IMG/VR virus record: IMGVR_UViG_3300032737_000059
Location: 1-32,810 of that record
DNA length: 32,810 bases
Source: a virus
Strand: one strand, 5' to 3'
Shown here: positions 1 through 7,428 of the stretch, one piece after another
Layout: every line of letters begins with the position of its first letter
How positions within the stretch are numbered: the first letter of the stretch is position 1
Notes under the pieces: model-generated
The model's database searches: none
What the model was told of the DNA's origin: nothing
Seen by the model: the letters and a program-made list of their open reading frames with translations, nothing else
Made by a program: the position numbers and the translations under genes

Positions 1-573
1 GACGAAAAAGCGGAAATAAAACGCCAGAGTAATACAATTATGTATGAATTGGCCGCCCAGGGACTAGGGGGACTTGTCGCTTTATCTCAGGCTTTCGGTA
101 AAAAAACGAGCCTAATATCTAAGCGGCTCGCTCAGTTTGAAATTTTTGTGAGTACAATCGCGTCCGCTCAAAAAGCCTATGAGACCGGTTTAAAATCCCC
201 TATCCCTCCCCCTGGTAATGTAATCTTTGCTAAAGGCTTATCTATAGCGGCCTACGCCGGGGGTATGGCTAAAATAGCTATGGTTGAATCCCGAAAATTT
301 GGGGAGGGGGCTATATTTACTAAGCCAGTATTCAGCCCATTTTTAAAGGGAGGGGCCACTATAGCCGAACCAGGAGCCGGCCCCGAGGCTGTAATTCCCT
401 TAGGTAAATCGGGCGGGATATTCGGGTTAATGCTTAAAGAAATAAAAATACTTAACAGGGACCTTAAAAAAATAGCTCCGATTGTCAATATTCGTAGTGA
501 AATCGACGGAATAGAGTTTTACGAGGAGCAAGTTAGGCCGGCCTCCCAAGAAGTAGACGGGTCGGAATGGTAA
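1..573 (+). CDS. Tail tape-measure protein, C-terminal part (5' truncated by window)
   Basis: The frame is open from base 1, so the ATG at 40 is internal and only the last ~190 residues are present. The visible part has an Ala/Gly-rich segment with helix-forming hydrophobic stretches (GLSIAAYAGGMAKIAM). It ends with a Gly-rich region carrying GGATIAEPGAGPEAVIPL; the PGxGPEAVIPL signature is typical of the C-terminus of siphophage tape-measure proteins, which set tail length and are threaded through the tail tube. The next gene overlaps by 7 bases and is another tail gene, as expected downstream of a tape measure. The identification is confident from the signature and context; the length and the rest of the domains are outside the window. 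Confidence 0.85.
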   Translation, partial: DEKAEIKRQSNTIMYELAAQGLGGLVALSQAFGKKTSLISKRLAQFEIFVSTIASAQKAYETGLKSPIPPPGNVIFAKGLSIAAYAGGMAKIAMVESRKFGEGAIFTKPVFSPFLKGGATIAEPGAGPEAVIPLGKSGGIFGLMLKEIKILNRDLKKIAPIVNIRSEIDGIEFYEEQVRPASQEVDGSEW

Positions 574-1613
574 AAGTAATGGTATCCGCCACCGGTTCCG
601 GCGGGGTTAATCTAGCGGAATATATTACTAAAATGGATTATTTAAAAATATCCGCCGGCTGGCCATTGGCTAGCTTTAAAATTCCGAAAATTAATTTTAC
701 GATATTAAAAACAGCCCTGGATAATACAGGCGTAGATATTTCTCTATTTTATGCTATAGTAACAAAGTCTAAGCTTATTGTTCGCTTAGTTTGTACCGCG
801 AATCTGGAGGATAAAAATAGCGATTTTTACAGAGTAGAGGCGACCTACAAACATAGTTTAACCGGCAAATATCGCCGGGACCATCCTGATTACGATTCGG
901 GTAATGCTGCGCCGCTAATTTCCAATGCGGCCGACCTGGGGGGGGAATATGTCAATTTTAAATTATCAACAATTTACGACGCGGTAGGAGCCACCTATCC
1001 GAACGATCCTACTAGAAATTATTATTATAGAATCCTCTATGTCTCTACGATCGTGCTCGATGTAGACGAGGACTTGATCCGAGACATATTACAATTATCG
1101 CGCTGGTGTTCTTTTTATTCGCCCGGCCTAGTTACATTGCTCGGATCTACTATAATACCGCTAACCTTTATAAAATTAAACGATCCGGTTTTATTTTATA
1201 ATTTAACCTTAAACCCTCCTATCAGTTTAGATATAAGTAAGATTACCAAATGGAGCCGGGTAGACTACCGGCCAGGCTTTGAGGTAAATAGCGAGGAGGA
1301 AAATTATCGGGTGGGCAAAATAGGAAAAGGGCCGACTCATTCGATAAACTTAGACAGTCATTTTGATAGCCTGGTAGATGAAAACAAGGACGAGCTAGAT
1401 ATTTCTGACGTTATGGTCGACATTAAAGCTAATATAAATAATTTATTTAGTTACGTCGGGAAAACTCTGACAACTATTGAAACCCTCCAGAATATAGCTC
1501 TCCCGCCTTACTATAGAGTAGAAATAGACGGAGAAAAATTTTATGTTTTAGAGATTCAAATACCAATAAAATCTTATGAACCTTACAAATACAAACTAAT
1601 AGAAAGGTTATAG
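567..1613 (+). CDS. Tail protein downstream of the tape measure (unknown family)
   Basis: This is a 348-aa protein of mixed alpha/beta character, rich in Asn, Asp, Tyr and Ile, with no signal peptide or transmembrane segment. It overlaps the tape-measure stop by 7 bases and is followed 2 bases later by another gene, so it sits in the tail-tip position. In siphophages that slot holds a distal-tail or tail-associated protein. No family motif could be recognised, so the tail role is inferred from position only. The C-terminal half has a run of predicted beta strands ending in YYRVEIDGEKFYVLEIQIP. Other possibilities are a baseplate hub component or an attachment protein. Confidence 0.6.
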   Translation: MVKVMVSATGSGGVNLAEYITKMDYLKISAGWPLASFKIPKINFTILKTALDNTGVDISLFYAIVTKSKLIVRLVCTANLEDKNSDFYRVEATYKHSLTGKYRRDHPDYDSGNAAPLISNAADLGGEYVNFKLSTIYDAVGATYPNDPTRNYYYRILYVSTIVLDVDEDLIRDILQLSRWCSFYSPGLVTLLGSTIIPLTFIKLNDPVLFYNLTLNPPISLDISKITKWSRVDYRPGFEVNSEEENYRVGKIGKGPTHSINLDSHFDSLVDENKDELDISDVMVDIKANINNLFSYVGKTLTTIETLQNIALPPYYRVEIDGEKFYVLEIQIPIKSYEPYKYKLIERL

Positions 1614-1615
1614 TA

Positions 1616-2074
1616 ATGGCTTTTTTCGGTACGGGAGTCCCGGCTTTCCACCTGGTTAATGAATCAGTAACTATTTCCTTGCCGGTTCCGGCGGACCGTA
1701 AGGAATGGCCTAAATTAGTCCAGAAAGTTTATACAAATATTAATGACGAATTATTAATAGTAAAAAAAGGCTATCGCGTAACCCTGGAAATGGAATTTAC
1801 TCAGGTTGATACAGATACCTACGAGGATATACTTAGTATCGCTAACGCTTCTATTATTATGTTAAGCTTTCAGAGTATTCCGATAGCTTACCATGTGTAT
1901 GTTATTGAGTTAAAGGGAGGCCGCGAAAATAATATGAGAGATATAGATACTATTACCCTAAGTGTTGCCGGTAAAAGCCTTATCGGTCATATTCCTAATC
2001 CCGATGATTTTTGGACGATCCGCCAGGTATTTAATGGCGCTGTTTATTTAACGGCTCCGGTAATCGGTCCTTAA
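1616..2074 (+). CDS. Small tail-tip protein (unknown family)
   Basis: This 152-aa protein starts 2 bases after the previous stop in the tail operon. Alternating hydrophobic and polar strands (for example YRVTLEMEFTQVDTDTY) suggest a compact beta-barrel or sandwich like those of distal tail or tube-type proteins. There is no cysteine, signal peptide or membrane segment. Function is inferred from position after the tape measure; no conserved motif was recognised. Confidence 0.55.
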   Translation: MAFFGTGVPAFHLVNESVTISLPVPADRKEWPKLVQKVYTNINDELLIVKKGYRVTLEMEFTQVDTDTYEDILSIANASIIMLSFQSIPIAYHVYVIELKGGRENNMRDIDTITLSVAGKSLIGHIPNPDDFWTIRQVFNGAVYLTAPVIGP

Positions 2075-2170
2075 ATGAATAGTAAATTTATAAAAATAGT
2101 AAAATATTCCTGGCCACCGGTTATAAATAGGAGCTGGATTAACCTTACTATTATTACAATAAAGTTATAA
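2075..2170 (+). CDS. Possible 31-aa ORF in the tail intergenic gap
   Basis: An ATG follows the previous TAA directly and opens 31 codons rich in Lys and Ile, ending just before the ribosome-binding site of the fibre gene. There is no clear ribosome-binding site of its own and no recognisable motif. A perfect TATAAT lies at 2166-2171 but has only a weak upstream -35, so the stretch may instead carry a promoter for the fibre gene. Real coding status is doubtful. Confidence 0.2.
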   Translation: MNSKFIKIVKYSWPPVINRSWINLTIITIKL

Positions 2171-2182
2171 TGGAGGTATAAT

Positions 2183-3247
2183 ATGAGTAGTCGAGTATCT
2201 TTTTCGGTTTATGAGGTTGGCGGCCTGGCCACCAACTTAGTCGCGTCAGACTTTGAGGTTTATAAAAACGGGGTTCTCGACGCTTCTCTGGTAGTGACCC
2301 CTAATAACGACGGGACCTATTATTTTACTATTAGTGAGTCGGCTAAATATCGGCTTAAAATAAAAGCGAGTTGGCAGGATGAATACTATGATATTTATCT
2401 GGTAACGGACGACAACCTGGTCCAGGGAGACGCCGACGATTCCAGCTTAGAATTTAGTAGCGATCTCCATATTAAAGACCTGGGGGTATCGACGGCGAAG
2501 ATTGCCGCCGAAGCGGTAACAACGGCGAAGATTGCCGCCGACGCAATTGACGGAACTAAGATAGCGGACGATTCCGTTGATTCTGAGCATTTAGTTGCTG
2601 ATTCAATTGATAACGAGCATGTCAATTGGGGAACCGGGGGCGGTAATATAAATAGTGAGTCATTACCAATAAAAGACGCCGGGGGATATTTCACAGGTAC
2701 GCAAACAGAGCAAGCATTACAAGCCTTAGGCACGGCCCTGGGAATTGCTGATAATTCGTTTGATTTTAGTTCGAGTACCTATTTAACTACAATTAGCACA
2801 GTAGCCGCCGCCCTCCTAAAGCTGGATCGGTTAATAGGCGGGGCGGGTCCATCAAATTACCGTACGATTATAGATGAAATGAAAGCGGCCGCCGCGGCCG
2901 CTGCTCAGACTCCGGGAGCATATACAGCCTGGCAAGAGACCGGCGCGGCTTACGTCGAAAAAATTAAGGTTTATTTCTATAAAAGACCCTCCGATAATAC
3001 AGTCAGTTTTACTTTCGAGGCTCAATGGGATACTAATACCTCGGTAATCAAGATCGTAGCCGGTGGGCAGACTACAGAGTTAGACCTGTCCGGGCAATCC
3101 GAGAGTATATGGGTAGAGAATACTATTACGGTAGATATTACCGGCGTTTCGACGGGTCTCGCGGCTGTAGTTATTTCTATGAAAGCGGCCGCCGGCGGTA
3201 CTAACCAAATGCGCTATCCAGTAGTATCAATCGAAAGTTCTACCTAA
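2183..3247 (+). CDS. Tail-fibre-like / receptor-binding structural protein
   Basis: This is a 354-aa protein with a good ribosome-binding site (GGAGGT, 7 bases before the ATG). The N-terminus is a short beta-rich domain (about residues 1-85, including YEVGG and DGTYYF). It is followed by tandem 10-11 residue repeats of the form TAKIAADAI / GTKIADDSV / SEHLVADSI at about 100-145, a signature of trimeric fibre shafts in many phages. A poly-Ala linker (KAAAAAAAQTPG) precedes a C-terminal beta domain. It is the last gene before a terminator, so it closes the tail operon. The receptor-binding role is inferred from the repeats and location. It lacks the signal peptide seen on the three fibre paralogues at the other end of the window. 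Confidence 0.7.
   Translation: MSSRVSFSVYEVGGLATNLVASDFEVYKNGVLDASLVVTPNNDGTYYFTISESAKYRLKIKASWQDEYYDIYLVTDDNLVQGDADDSSLEFSSDLHIKDLGVSTAKIAAEAVTTAKIAADAIDGTKIADDSVDSEHLVADSIDNEHVNWGTGGGNINSESLPIKDAGGYFTGTQTEQALQALGTALGIADNSFDFSSSTYLTTISTVAAALLKLDRLIGGAGPSNYRTIIDEMKAAAAAAAQTPGAYTAWQETGAAYVEKIKVYFYKRPSDNTVSFTFEAQWDTNTSVIKIVAGGQTTELDLSGQSESIWVENTITVDITGVSTGLAAVVISMKAAAGGTNQMRYPVVSIESST
2492..2541 (+). repeat. Direct repeat inside the fibre gene
   Basis: The 20-mer ACGGCGAAGATTGCCGCCGA occurs at 2492-2511 and again at 2522-2541, a 30-base period that encodes the repeated peptide TAKIAA. Near-perfect DNA identity at this period suggests recent repeat-unit duplication, a usual way for fibre shafts to change length. 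Confidence 0.8.
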
Positions 3248-3269
3248 ATATTTCCTGGCGAACGGCGAC

Positions 3270-3309
3270 GGGGGGCTGGTAAATGCTGTTAATCCGGCCC
3301 CCTGTTTTT
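3270..3309 (+). terminator. Rho-independent terminator after the tail operon
   Basis: The arms GGGGGCTGG (3271-3279) and CCGGCCCCC (3294-3302) pair over 9 bp with one G-T wobble. They enclose a 14-base loop and are followed by TGTTTTT. The hairpin lies 23 bases after the fibre stop and before a long non-coding control region, as expected for the end of a late transcript. Confidence 0.8.
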
Positions 3310-3434
3310 ACCTATTCCAAATAAATATCTAAAATCGCTTTTAAGCCGCCTAAATGGCCGCTTACGGCCGAACCTCCCTTTTAACGTATAAGTCTCTCTA
3401 TGCCTCGACTTTTTCGATTTTCCCTCGGTAAATT

Positions 3435-3450
3435 GTATAGTAAATTATAC
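3435..3450. promoter_or_regulatory. Operator-like palindrome, copy 1
   Basis: GTATAGTAAATTATAC has arms GTATA/TATAC in dyad arrangement and is flanked by T and A, which extends the outer arms to TGTATA/TATACA. It differs at one position from copy 2 and shares arms and length with copy 3 at 7739. The copies lie only in non-coding control regions, which fits a repressor binding site. Confidence 0.6.
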
Positions 3451-3526
3451 ATAATCCAGAGGGATAGTACAAAAATCGTGCCAGGCTATCCGGGTAATTT
3501 GGCCCGGTATTTGTATACGTAATCCT

Positions 3527-3542
3527 GTATAATAAATTATAC
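3527..3542. promoter_or_regulatory. Operator-like palindrome, copy 2
   Basis: GTATAATAAATTATAC is a 7-bp perfect inverted repeat (GTATAAT/ATTATAC) with a 2-base centre. It ends 7 bases before the -35 box of the early promoter and is 92 bp (about nine helical turns) from copy 1. That placement is compatible with two repressor dimers cooperating across a loop to control the promoter. Confidence 0.65.
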
Positions 3543-3549
3543 TTTTCTC

Positions 3550-3578
3550 TTGACTCTTATACCCGACGAATATATTTT
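3550..3578 (+). promoter_or_regulatory. Sigma70-like promoter for the early rightward operon
   Basis: A -35 box TTGACT (5 of 6 to consensus) is separated by 17 bp from TATTTT (3573-3578). A better -10 hexamer TATATT at 3571 would give a 15-bp spacer. It lies directly downstream of operator copy 2 and about 100 bp before the first early gene. Activity is inferred. Confidence 0.5.
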
Positions 3579-3602
3579 TACTTATGATTTATGATAGATA
3601 TA

Positions 3603-3645
3603 GAGAGGACACGCCACCCGGAGCCGTCGCCACCGGTTCCCTCTC
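3603..3645 (+). promoter_or_regulatory. Structured 5' leader of the early operon
   Basis: GAGAGG (3603-3608) can pair with CCTCTC (3640-3645). Inside it GAGCCG (3621-3626) pairs with CGGTTC (3634-3639, one wobble) around a 7-base loop. The fold lies between the promoter and the AGGAGG site of the first gene. It might stabilise the mRNA or bind a regulator; this is inferred from base pairing alone. Confidence 0.35.
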
Positions 3646-3678
3646 GAACTTTAATAACACTAACCCAGGAGGTTAATA

Positions 3679-4035
3679 ATGGTAACAGTAGATTACACAA
3701 AATCCCCAGCCCAGCGAATAGATCACTACGACGAGCGGGGCGCTTTGCTGGATAAATATAATTATTTTATAGAACGTACAGAGCTTAAAAATGGTAAATA
3801 TCGCTATGATGTTTACGCGGAACCAGTAGGGAAAGGTTTCCGGGTTAGGATTGGGGGACTTAAAGCCTCAAATAATCCGAACTTTGTAACGGTCCGTATT
3901 TTTGCCAGAATGTCCCCCGATCGTAAGACCGGCCGCCGGATTGTCGCGTCGATGTATAGCTCGTTACCCCGGTTTGAATATAGTTATACTAAGCATGGCC
4001 GGATAGTCCCTTGCCGTAACGCGGACCTTATTTAA
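3679..4035 (+). CDS. Early hypothetical protein (118 aa)
   Basis: First gene of the early operon, with a strong AGGAGG 8 bases before the ATG. The product is basic, beta-rich and soluble, with many Arg and Tyr residues and one Cys. No known family was recognised. As the first gene behind the operator-controlled promoter it may be an immediate-early host-interaction or DNA-binding protein, which is a guess from position. Confidence 0.6.
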   Translation: MVTVDYTKSPAQRIDHYDERGALLDKYNYFIERTELKNGKYRYDVYAEPVGKGFRVRIGGLKASNNPNFVTVRIFARMSPDRKTGRRIVASMYSSLPRFEYSYTKHGRIVPCRNADLI

Positions 4036-4061
4036 TAACAACAAATCCCAGGAGGATTAAA

Positions 4062-4667
4062 ATGAGTAGAAAGACACTAGAATTTTACACAATAGAGACC
4101 GGGCGGTATATGCGGCTAGTAGTGGAAACCCTTACCGGCGGCTCAAATGTTTACAATGTAGAAATTGACGCCTACCCCGGCGATCGAAACCCGCTAGACA
4201 TAGCCGTAACGTCCAAGGATCGCGCCGAGCGATTATATTTAATGCTTGCTAGCAACAATTTCGCTTTTAGTAAAAGGACCTCTCCCCTTCCCCCGGCGAT
4301 TGATTCCCGCCCGGACTTTAACCGTCCAGAGAATAAACGAAAATTAACTATCGTATCTATGGACCTGGTTAAATGTACGGCCGTAGTGGCTGTAAGTTTT
4401 TTACCCAGCCCCGACCCGCTCGAGGATCATCCTCAAGTTACTGAAATTCGCTATAGAGTAAGAGGGCTAATGTCTCACGCCGGCCCTACTATTGAATATA
4501 GATTTAGCAAGCCTACAACCCTACCACATATTGACGACGTTATCCTGATTAACGCCCACCTGGAACGGATCGGCCAGGCCCTCGAGGTAGCTAGAGCTAA
4601 TAACGAATTAACGGAAATATTTAACGATAATATTCTCGGGAAAACCCCGAAAACGAGCGAAAAATGA
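4062..4667 (+). CDS. Early hypothetical protein (201 aa)
   Basis: Preceded by CCCAGGAGG, the same strong ribosome-binding site as its neighbour. The product is soluble, with no signal peptide and no clear motif; a central stretch is rich in Pro and basic residues (about 70-95). The stop overlaps the start of the Toprim-like gene in an ATGA junction, so the two are translationally coupled and may work together. Confidence 0.6.
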   Translation: MSRKTLEFYTIETGRYMRLVVETLTGGSNVYNVEIDAYPGDRNPLDIAVTSKDRAERLYLMLASNNFAFSKRTSPLPPAIDSRPDFNRPENKRKLTIVSMDLVKCTAVVAVSFLPSPDPLEDHPQVTEIRYRVRGLMSHAGPTIEYRFSKPTTLPHIDDVILINAHLERIGQALEVARANNELTEIFNDNILGKTPKTSEK

Positions 4668-5284
4668 GACAAGTAGACGAGTTTACCCGGACCTGGATAA
4701 TAGACCGTGCCCTCCCAATAATAAATAACTACGGCTCTGAGCTTACGCTTAGGGCTTTACATTACCGTTTGGTAGCCCTGGGAATGACTAACTCGCTCCA
4801 GCATTATAAGCGGGTTATCGGGGCTATGACAAAAGCTCGCTGGGAGGGCCTGGTTAGCTTTTCCTCTTTTGTGGACCACGACCGCTCGGTAGAGGGTCGG
4901 ACTAAGGCCGAGCCTACGGACCTGGACGATGAAATCGCGACGGCTGAAAACGCTATACTGTTATGGATGAACGAATACGCGAAAAATCGCTGGGAAAACC
5001 AGCCGTATTACGTAGAGGTATTCATAGAAAAAAAGGCTCTTCAGGGAGTATTCGCTCGGCCTTGCTCGCGTAAAGGCGTAGCCCTTTGTCCCTGTAAAGG
5101 TTATCCTAGTCTTACGTATCTTGATTTGGCCGCCGATCGTTTCCGCGAGGCAATGGATAGGGGCCAGGACCCGGTAATACTTTATTTCGGTGATTACGAC
5201 CCCTCAGGCGAGGATATACCCCGGAATATTGGGGACACTCTTAGCCGTATGGGCGTAGACGTAGAAATTAAAGGCCAGCCTTAA
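4664..5284 (+). CDS. Topoisomerase VI A / Toprim-like protein, apparently C-terminally truncated
   Basis: This 206-aa protein begins with a winged-helix-like region (LTLRALHYRLVALG, about 27-40) followed by a Toprim-type fold. EVFIEKKAL (118-126) supplies the acidic and lysine residues and ILYFGDYDPSGEDI (172-185) the DxD motif (D177, D179). The same order occurs in a family of phage and bacterial proteins related to the SPO11/TopoVI A Toprim domain, which bind metal and act on DNA. Those relatives usually continue about 80-100 residues past this point with conserved PAK..D.R and SWELDAL-type segments. Here the frame stops right after the DPSGED helix (EIKGQP), and neither other frame restores the tail. 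It may be a shortened but active version or a decayed gene. Confidence 0.65.
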   Translation: MRQVDEFTRTWIIDRALPIINNYGSELTLRALHYRLVALGMTNSLQHYKRVIGAMTKARWEGLVSFSSFVDHDRSVEGRTKAEPTDLDDEIATAENAILLWMNEYAKNRWENQPYYVEVFIEKKALQGVFARPCSRKGVALCPCKGYPSLTYLDLAADRFREAMDRGQDPVILYFGDYDPSGEDIPRNIGDTLSRMGVDVEIKGQP

Positions 5285-5309
5285 AGTTAATCAATTCTCC
5301 GGGGAATTA

Positions 5310-5441
5310 ATGGCTATCGAAAAGGAGGTCCAGGAGCTACTATTTAGAATAATAGCTCTAACGAGAGCTTTTGCCAAGGGGCTTTCTAGCTGTAAGGCTC
5401 TGGAAACGATAGCTAAACACGGTAACGCTATCGGAATTTAA
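5310..5441 (+). CDS. Possible small protein (43 aa)
   Basis: An ATG with only a weak purine stretch (GGGG) upstream opens a 43-codon frame rich in Ala, Leu, Lys and Glu, probably a short amphipathic helix hairpin. The frame is also open upstream through the end of the Toprim-like gene. It stops at the first base pair of the tRNA-like element. It has no recognisable family; coding status is uncertain. Confidence 0.35.
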   Translation: MAIEKEVQELLFRIIALTRAFAKGLSSCKALETIAKHGNAIGI

Positions 5442-5502
5442 ACCCGATAACTGGACGAGGTCGTGTGTCCGGCCCCTCCTGGTTCGACTCCAGGATCGGG
5501 AG
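5442..5502 (+). other. tRNA-like element lacking one arm (tRNA remnant or attachment-site candidate)
   Basis: A canonical T-arm is present: CCTGG (5478-5482), loop TTCGACT, CCAGG (5490-5494). It is followed by ATCGGG (5495-5500), which pairs with CCCGAT (5443-5448) as an acceptor stem. Between them only one hairpin fits: CTGGAC (5451-5456) with GTCCGG (5467-5472), one wobble, around a 10-base loop containing GG like a D-loop. At about 61 nt it lacks either the anticodon or the D arm, so it is not an ordinary tRNA. It could be a tRNA with an internal deletion, a tRNA-like RNA, or a 3'-tRNA copy of the sort phages use as attP. No integrase is visible in the window. Confidence 0.55.
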
Positions 5503-5525
5503 CTAATTAACTTAGGAGGTATTAA

Positions 5526-5768
5526 ATGGTATTACCTAACAAATTAACTGAGGATATAATCCGGCGGGATAACCCTCATTTTGGACCGGTGATAAGAGTA
5601 GTCGAGGAGGTTGAGCCCTACACTAGCGAGGGGTTTGATTTCTCTTTTAAAATAACTGTAGGGGCTCACCACAGTAAATTTATGGACGAGCCTAATACAT
5701 TAATCGACGCCTGGGCTACGTACCTATGGAGTCCGTCCTGCGACGAATGGGTTCTCGGGGCTAATTAA
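5526..5768 (+). CDS. Hypothetical protein (80 aa)
   Basis: AGGAGG lies a few bases before the ATG. The small acidic protein has two His and two Trp residues near its C-terminus and no recognised motif. It opens a run of small early genes spaced by 10-20 bases. Confidence 0.55.
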   Translation: MVLPNKLTEDIIRRDNPHFGPVIRVVEEVEPYTSEGFDFSFKITVGAHHSKFMDEPNTLIDAWATYLWSPSCDEWVLGAN

Positions 5769-5783
5769 ATAGAGAGGTAAAGA

Positions 5784-5999
5784 ATGGAACTTAAAAAAGC
5801 GGCTGAAATAGCCGCCCTCAAACTTCGGCTTATTGTACTGTATTCCAAGTACAGCCTACTTAGGGGGAAATATGATTGTGGGGCCGAATTGGCCGAATAT
5901 CTTAATCCAGATATAACTAAAACCAAAGACGAAATAAACCAGATTTTAGACCGGCTGGCCGTGATTGACCACTCGGCCCCTAAAACTAGGGTAGAATAG
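5784..5999 (+). CDS. Hypothetical helical protein (71 aa)
   Basis: GAGAGG precedes the ATG. The sequence is almost entirely helix-forming, with a Leu/Ala/Lys-rich N-terminal helix and a second helix ending at about residue 60, suggesting a helical hairpin or coiled coil. Function is unknown. Confidence 0.55.
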   Translation: MELKKAAEIAALKLRLIVLYSKYSLLRGKYDCGAELAEYLNPDITKTKDEINQILDRLAVIDHSAPKTRVE

Positions 6000-6010
6000 G
6001 AGCGTAAACA

Positions 6011-6214
6011 ATGGCAAAATTAACAGAAAAACGGTTATACGAGACTTGGCTAGATATTCACTACGCCGCTATAGATAGCGCGGCCCACTTGGTAGATATG
6101 TTGGATAATTTAAAAATTGCCAGAAAACTACACCGGGGTAATTTAAGGAACTTAAAAAAGGCGGCGGACCATTACGAGGCTGTCTATGGTAACCCGCCGA
6201 AATTTCACAAATAA
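6011..6214 (+). CDS. Hypothetical helical protein (67 aa)
   Basis: This small His-rich helical protein (LDIHYAAIDSAAHLVDML) is preceded by AGGAG. It belongs to the same small-gene run. No family recognised. Confidence 0.55.
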   Translation: MAKLTEKRLYETWLDIHYAAIDSAAHLVDMLDNLKIARKLHRGNLRNLKKAADHYEAVYGNPPKFHK

Positions 6215-6227
6215 ATGGAGGTATTTA

Positions 6228-6548
6228 ATGATAATACAAATAACTAAGCTCAGGGCCTTAATTAACCAGGCTGGAGGTCAATCCACGCCGGAGGCTCTAA
6301 GCATGATAAATAAGGCCTTAGAACGCCAGATTATAGCCGTAGTGGACCGGGCTAAGGCCGACGGTACGATCCGGCTCTCAAGTGCTAATTTACCGCTTTA
6401 TATGCCTATTGCCGGGAATGGTAACGAGAGGACCTGTCAGAGATGCGCGGCAATTGATCCGGTCTTTTTAAAATTCGCCCGGACTACCCAGGAATTCACA
6501 GCCGGCCAGGCTAAAATTTTGTTAGGCCGGCTTAAGGGAGGTCAATAA
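6228..6548 (+). CDS. Hypothetical protein (106 aa)
   Basis: The ATG at 6228 is chosen over upstream in-frame codons because TGGAGG lies 8 bases before it and because an earlier start would overlap the previous gene. The protein has an N-terminal helical part and a Cys pair (CQRC, about residue 70). The stop overlaps the next ATG (TAATG), so translation is coupled. Confidence 0.55.
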   Translation: MIIQITKLRALINQAGGQSTPEALSMINKALERQIIAVVDRAKADGTIRLSSANLPLYMPIAGNGNERTCQRCAAIDPVFLKFARTTQEFTAGQAKILLGRLKGGQ

Positions 6549-6799
6549 TGGATTTCGGAAAAAGCAAATATCAGAGAGATGACATTACCCATTATAAGCT
6601 ACAGTTATCTAAGATAGCTAGCCAGATCGCGAATGTTCACGACTCTATAATAGATCAATCTACGGAGGATATACCGGACCTATGGACTCTTGCTAAGCCG
6701 CATACATTCCAGGAAATCCAAGCGATAGTAAATAAAGCCACTGTTAAGCTGGGACAATTCGGTAATTACCTGGAAAGGATAAAACCTTATGGCCAGTAA
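6548..6799 (+). CDS. Hypothetical helical protein (83 aa)
   Basis: Starts on the stop of the preceding gene (TAATG) with GGGAGG upstream. It is predicted largely helical and mildly basic, with no motif recognised. Its end overlaps a 25-codon frame that leads exactly into the XRE gene. Confidence 0.5.
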   Translation: MDFGKSKYQRDDITHYKLQLSKIASQIANVHDSIIDQSTEDIPDLWTLAKPHTFQEIQAIVNKATVKLGQFGNYLERIKPYGQ

Positions 6800-6866
6800 A
6801 ATAAGTAGGTCCGACCGCGCCCGGCTCCATAATTTTAGTATGTACCTTAAGAGAGTGGGGCCATAA
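6789..6866 (+). CDS. Possible 25-aa basic peptide coupled to the XRE gene
   Basis: The ATG lies 11 bases inside the end of the previous gene and the TAA overlaps the ATG of the HTH gene (TAATG). Both junctions look like the operon's other coupled starts. The peptide is Arg/Lys-rich. It may be a real small protein or a leader that couples translation of the repressor-like gene. Confidence 0.35.
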   Translation: MASKISRSDRARLHNFSMYLKRVGP

Positions 6867-7084
6867 TGGCAGTTATAGGATCAGAATACCTGAAACTCCT
6901 CAATGGCCAGGAGTTAGTTATTGCCGTCCGTGCGGCTCTTAATTATACTCAGACTGAATTAGCCGACCGGCTAGGGTACGGCCAGGGCGGCCAGAATAAG
7001 ATTAGTGAAATGGAGCATGGTAAGCGCCAGGTCTCCGGTCCGATCCGTAAATCTCTTTTTAATTTAATCGAAAGCGAGGAGTAA
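6866..7084 (+). CDS. XRE-family helix-turn-helix DNA-binding protein
   Basis: This 72-aa protein contains a single HTH_XRE domain at about residues 15-66. TQTELADRLGYGQGGQNKIS forms the helix-turn-helix, followed by the typical EMEHGKRQVSGPIRKSL tail. The loop between the two helices contains a Gly/Gln stretch (GYGQGGQ) that is longer than usual. Proteins of this size bind operators as dimers, like Cro or small repressors. It is a candidate for recognising the 16-bp palindromes, together with the 62-aa HTH protein at 7770. Confidence 0.8.
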   Translation: MAVIGSEYLKLLNGQELVIAVRAALNYTQTELADRLGYGQGGQNKISEMEHGKRQVSGPIRKSLFNLIESEE

Positions 7085-7420
7085 ATGGATAGAGAGGATA
7101 AGGTCAAGTTATTAGTAATGGCTAGTATATTAGACAGCACTCACCATACTTTAGTCGGAGTCATTCACAAAAGCGAAACGGCAAAAAGATTACACAGTGA
7201 AATATTGCGGAGCCTAGCAGATCATTCCGTAAAATGTGTAAAAATTAGCCGAAATCGAGGACTTGTTGTTTGCCCTAAATGCAGAAAAGACGTAAAGCTA
7301 AGAATAGATGGGCGATTGCCAAACCATAAAATACCTCGCGCTTACAGAAACCAGAAAATGACTTTGCCAAAATGCCCGGCGGCAGAAACATTCCTGAGCG
7401 AATGGGTAATTAATAGTTAA
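7085..7420 (+). CDS. Hypothetical zinc-ribbon-like protein (111 aa)
   Basis: The ATG directly follows the stop of the XRE gene. The N-terminal half is helical. The middle carries VVCPKCRKDVKL (about 59-70), a CxxC knuckle. Only one further Cys (KCPAA, about 98) is present, so a complete four-ligand site is not obvious. Last rightward gene before the switch region. Function unknown. Confidence 0.55.
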   Translation: MDREDKVKLLVMASILDSTHHTLVGVIHKSETAKRLHSEILRSLADHSVKCVKISRNRGLVVCPKCRKDVKLRIDGRLPNHKIPRAYRNQKMTLPKCPAAETFLSEWVINS

Positions 7421-7428
7421 TAACCCGC

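Larger units (their letters stand above)
3310..3678. other. Non-coding control region between tail and early genes
   Basis: No convincing gene is visible on either strand in this stretch. It holds two copies of a 16-bp palindrome, a sigma70-like promoter and a structured leader, all listed separately. It marks the boundary between the late tail operon and the early rightward operon. Its AT-rich palindromes could also serve a replication origin, but there are no iteron arrays to support that. Confidence 0.6.

Noticed and set aside
2879-3194. Repeated ATGAAAGCGGCCGCCG at 2879 and 3179
   Set aside because: Both copies encode Met-Lys-Ala-Ala-Ala in the fibre gene; best explained by Ala-rich coding, not by a regulatory repeat.
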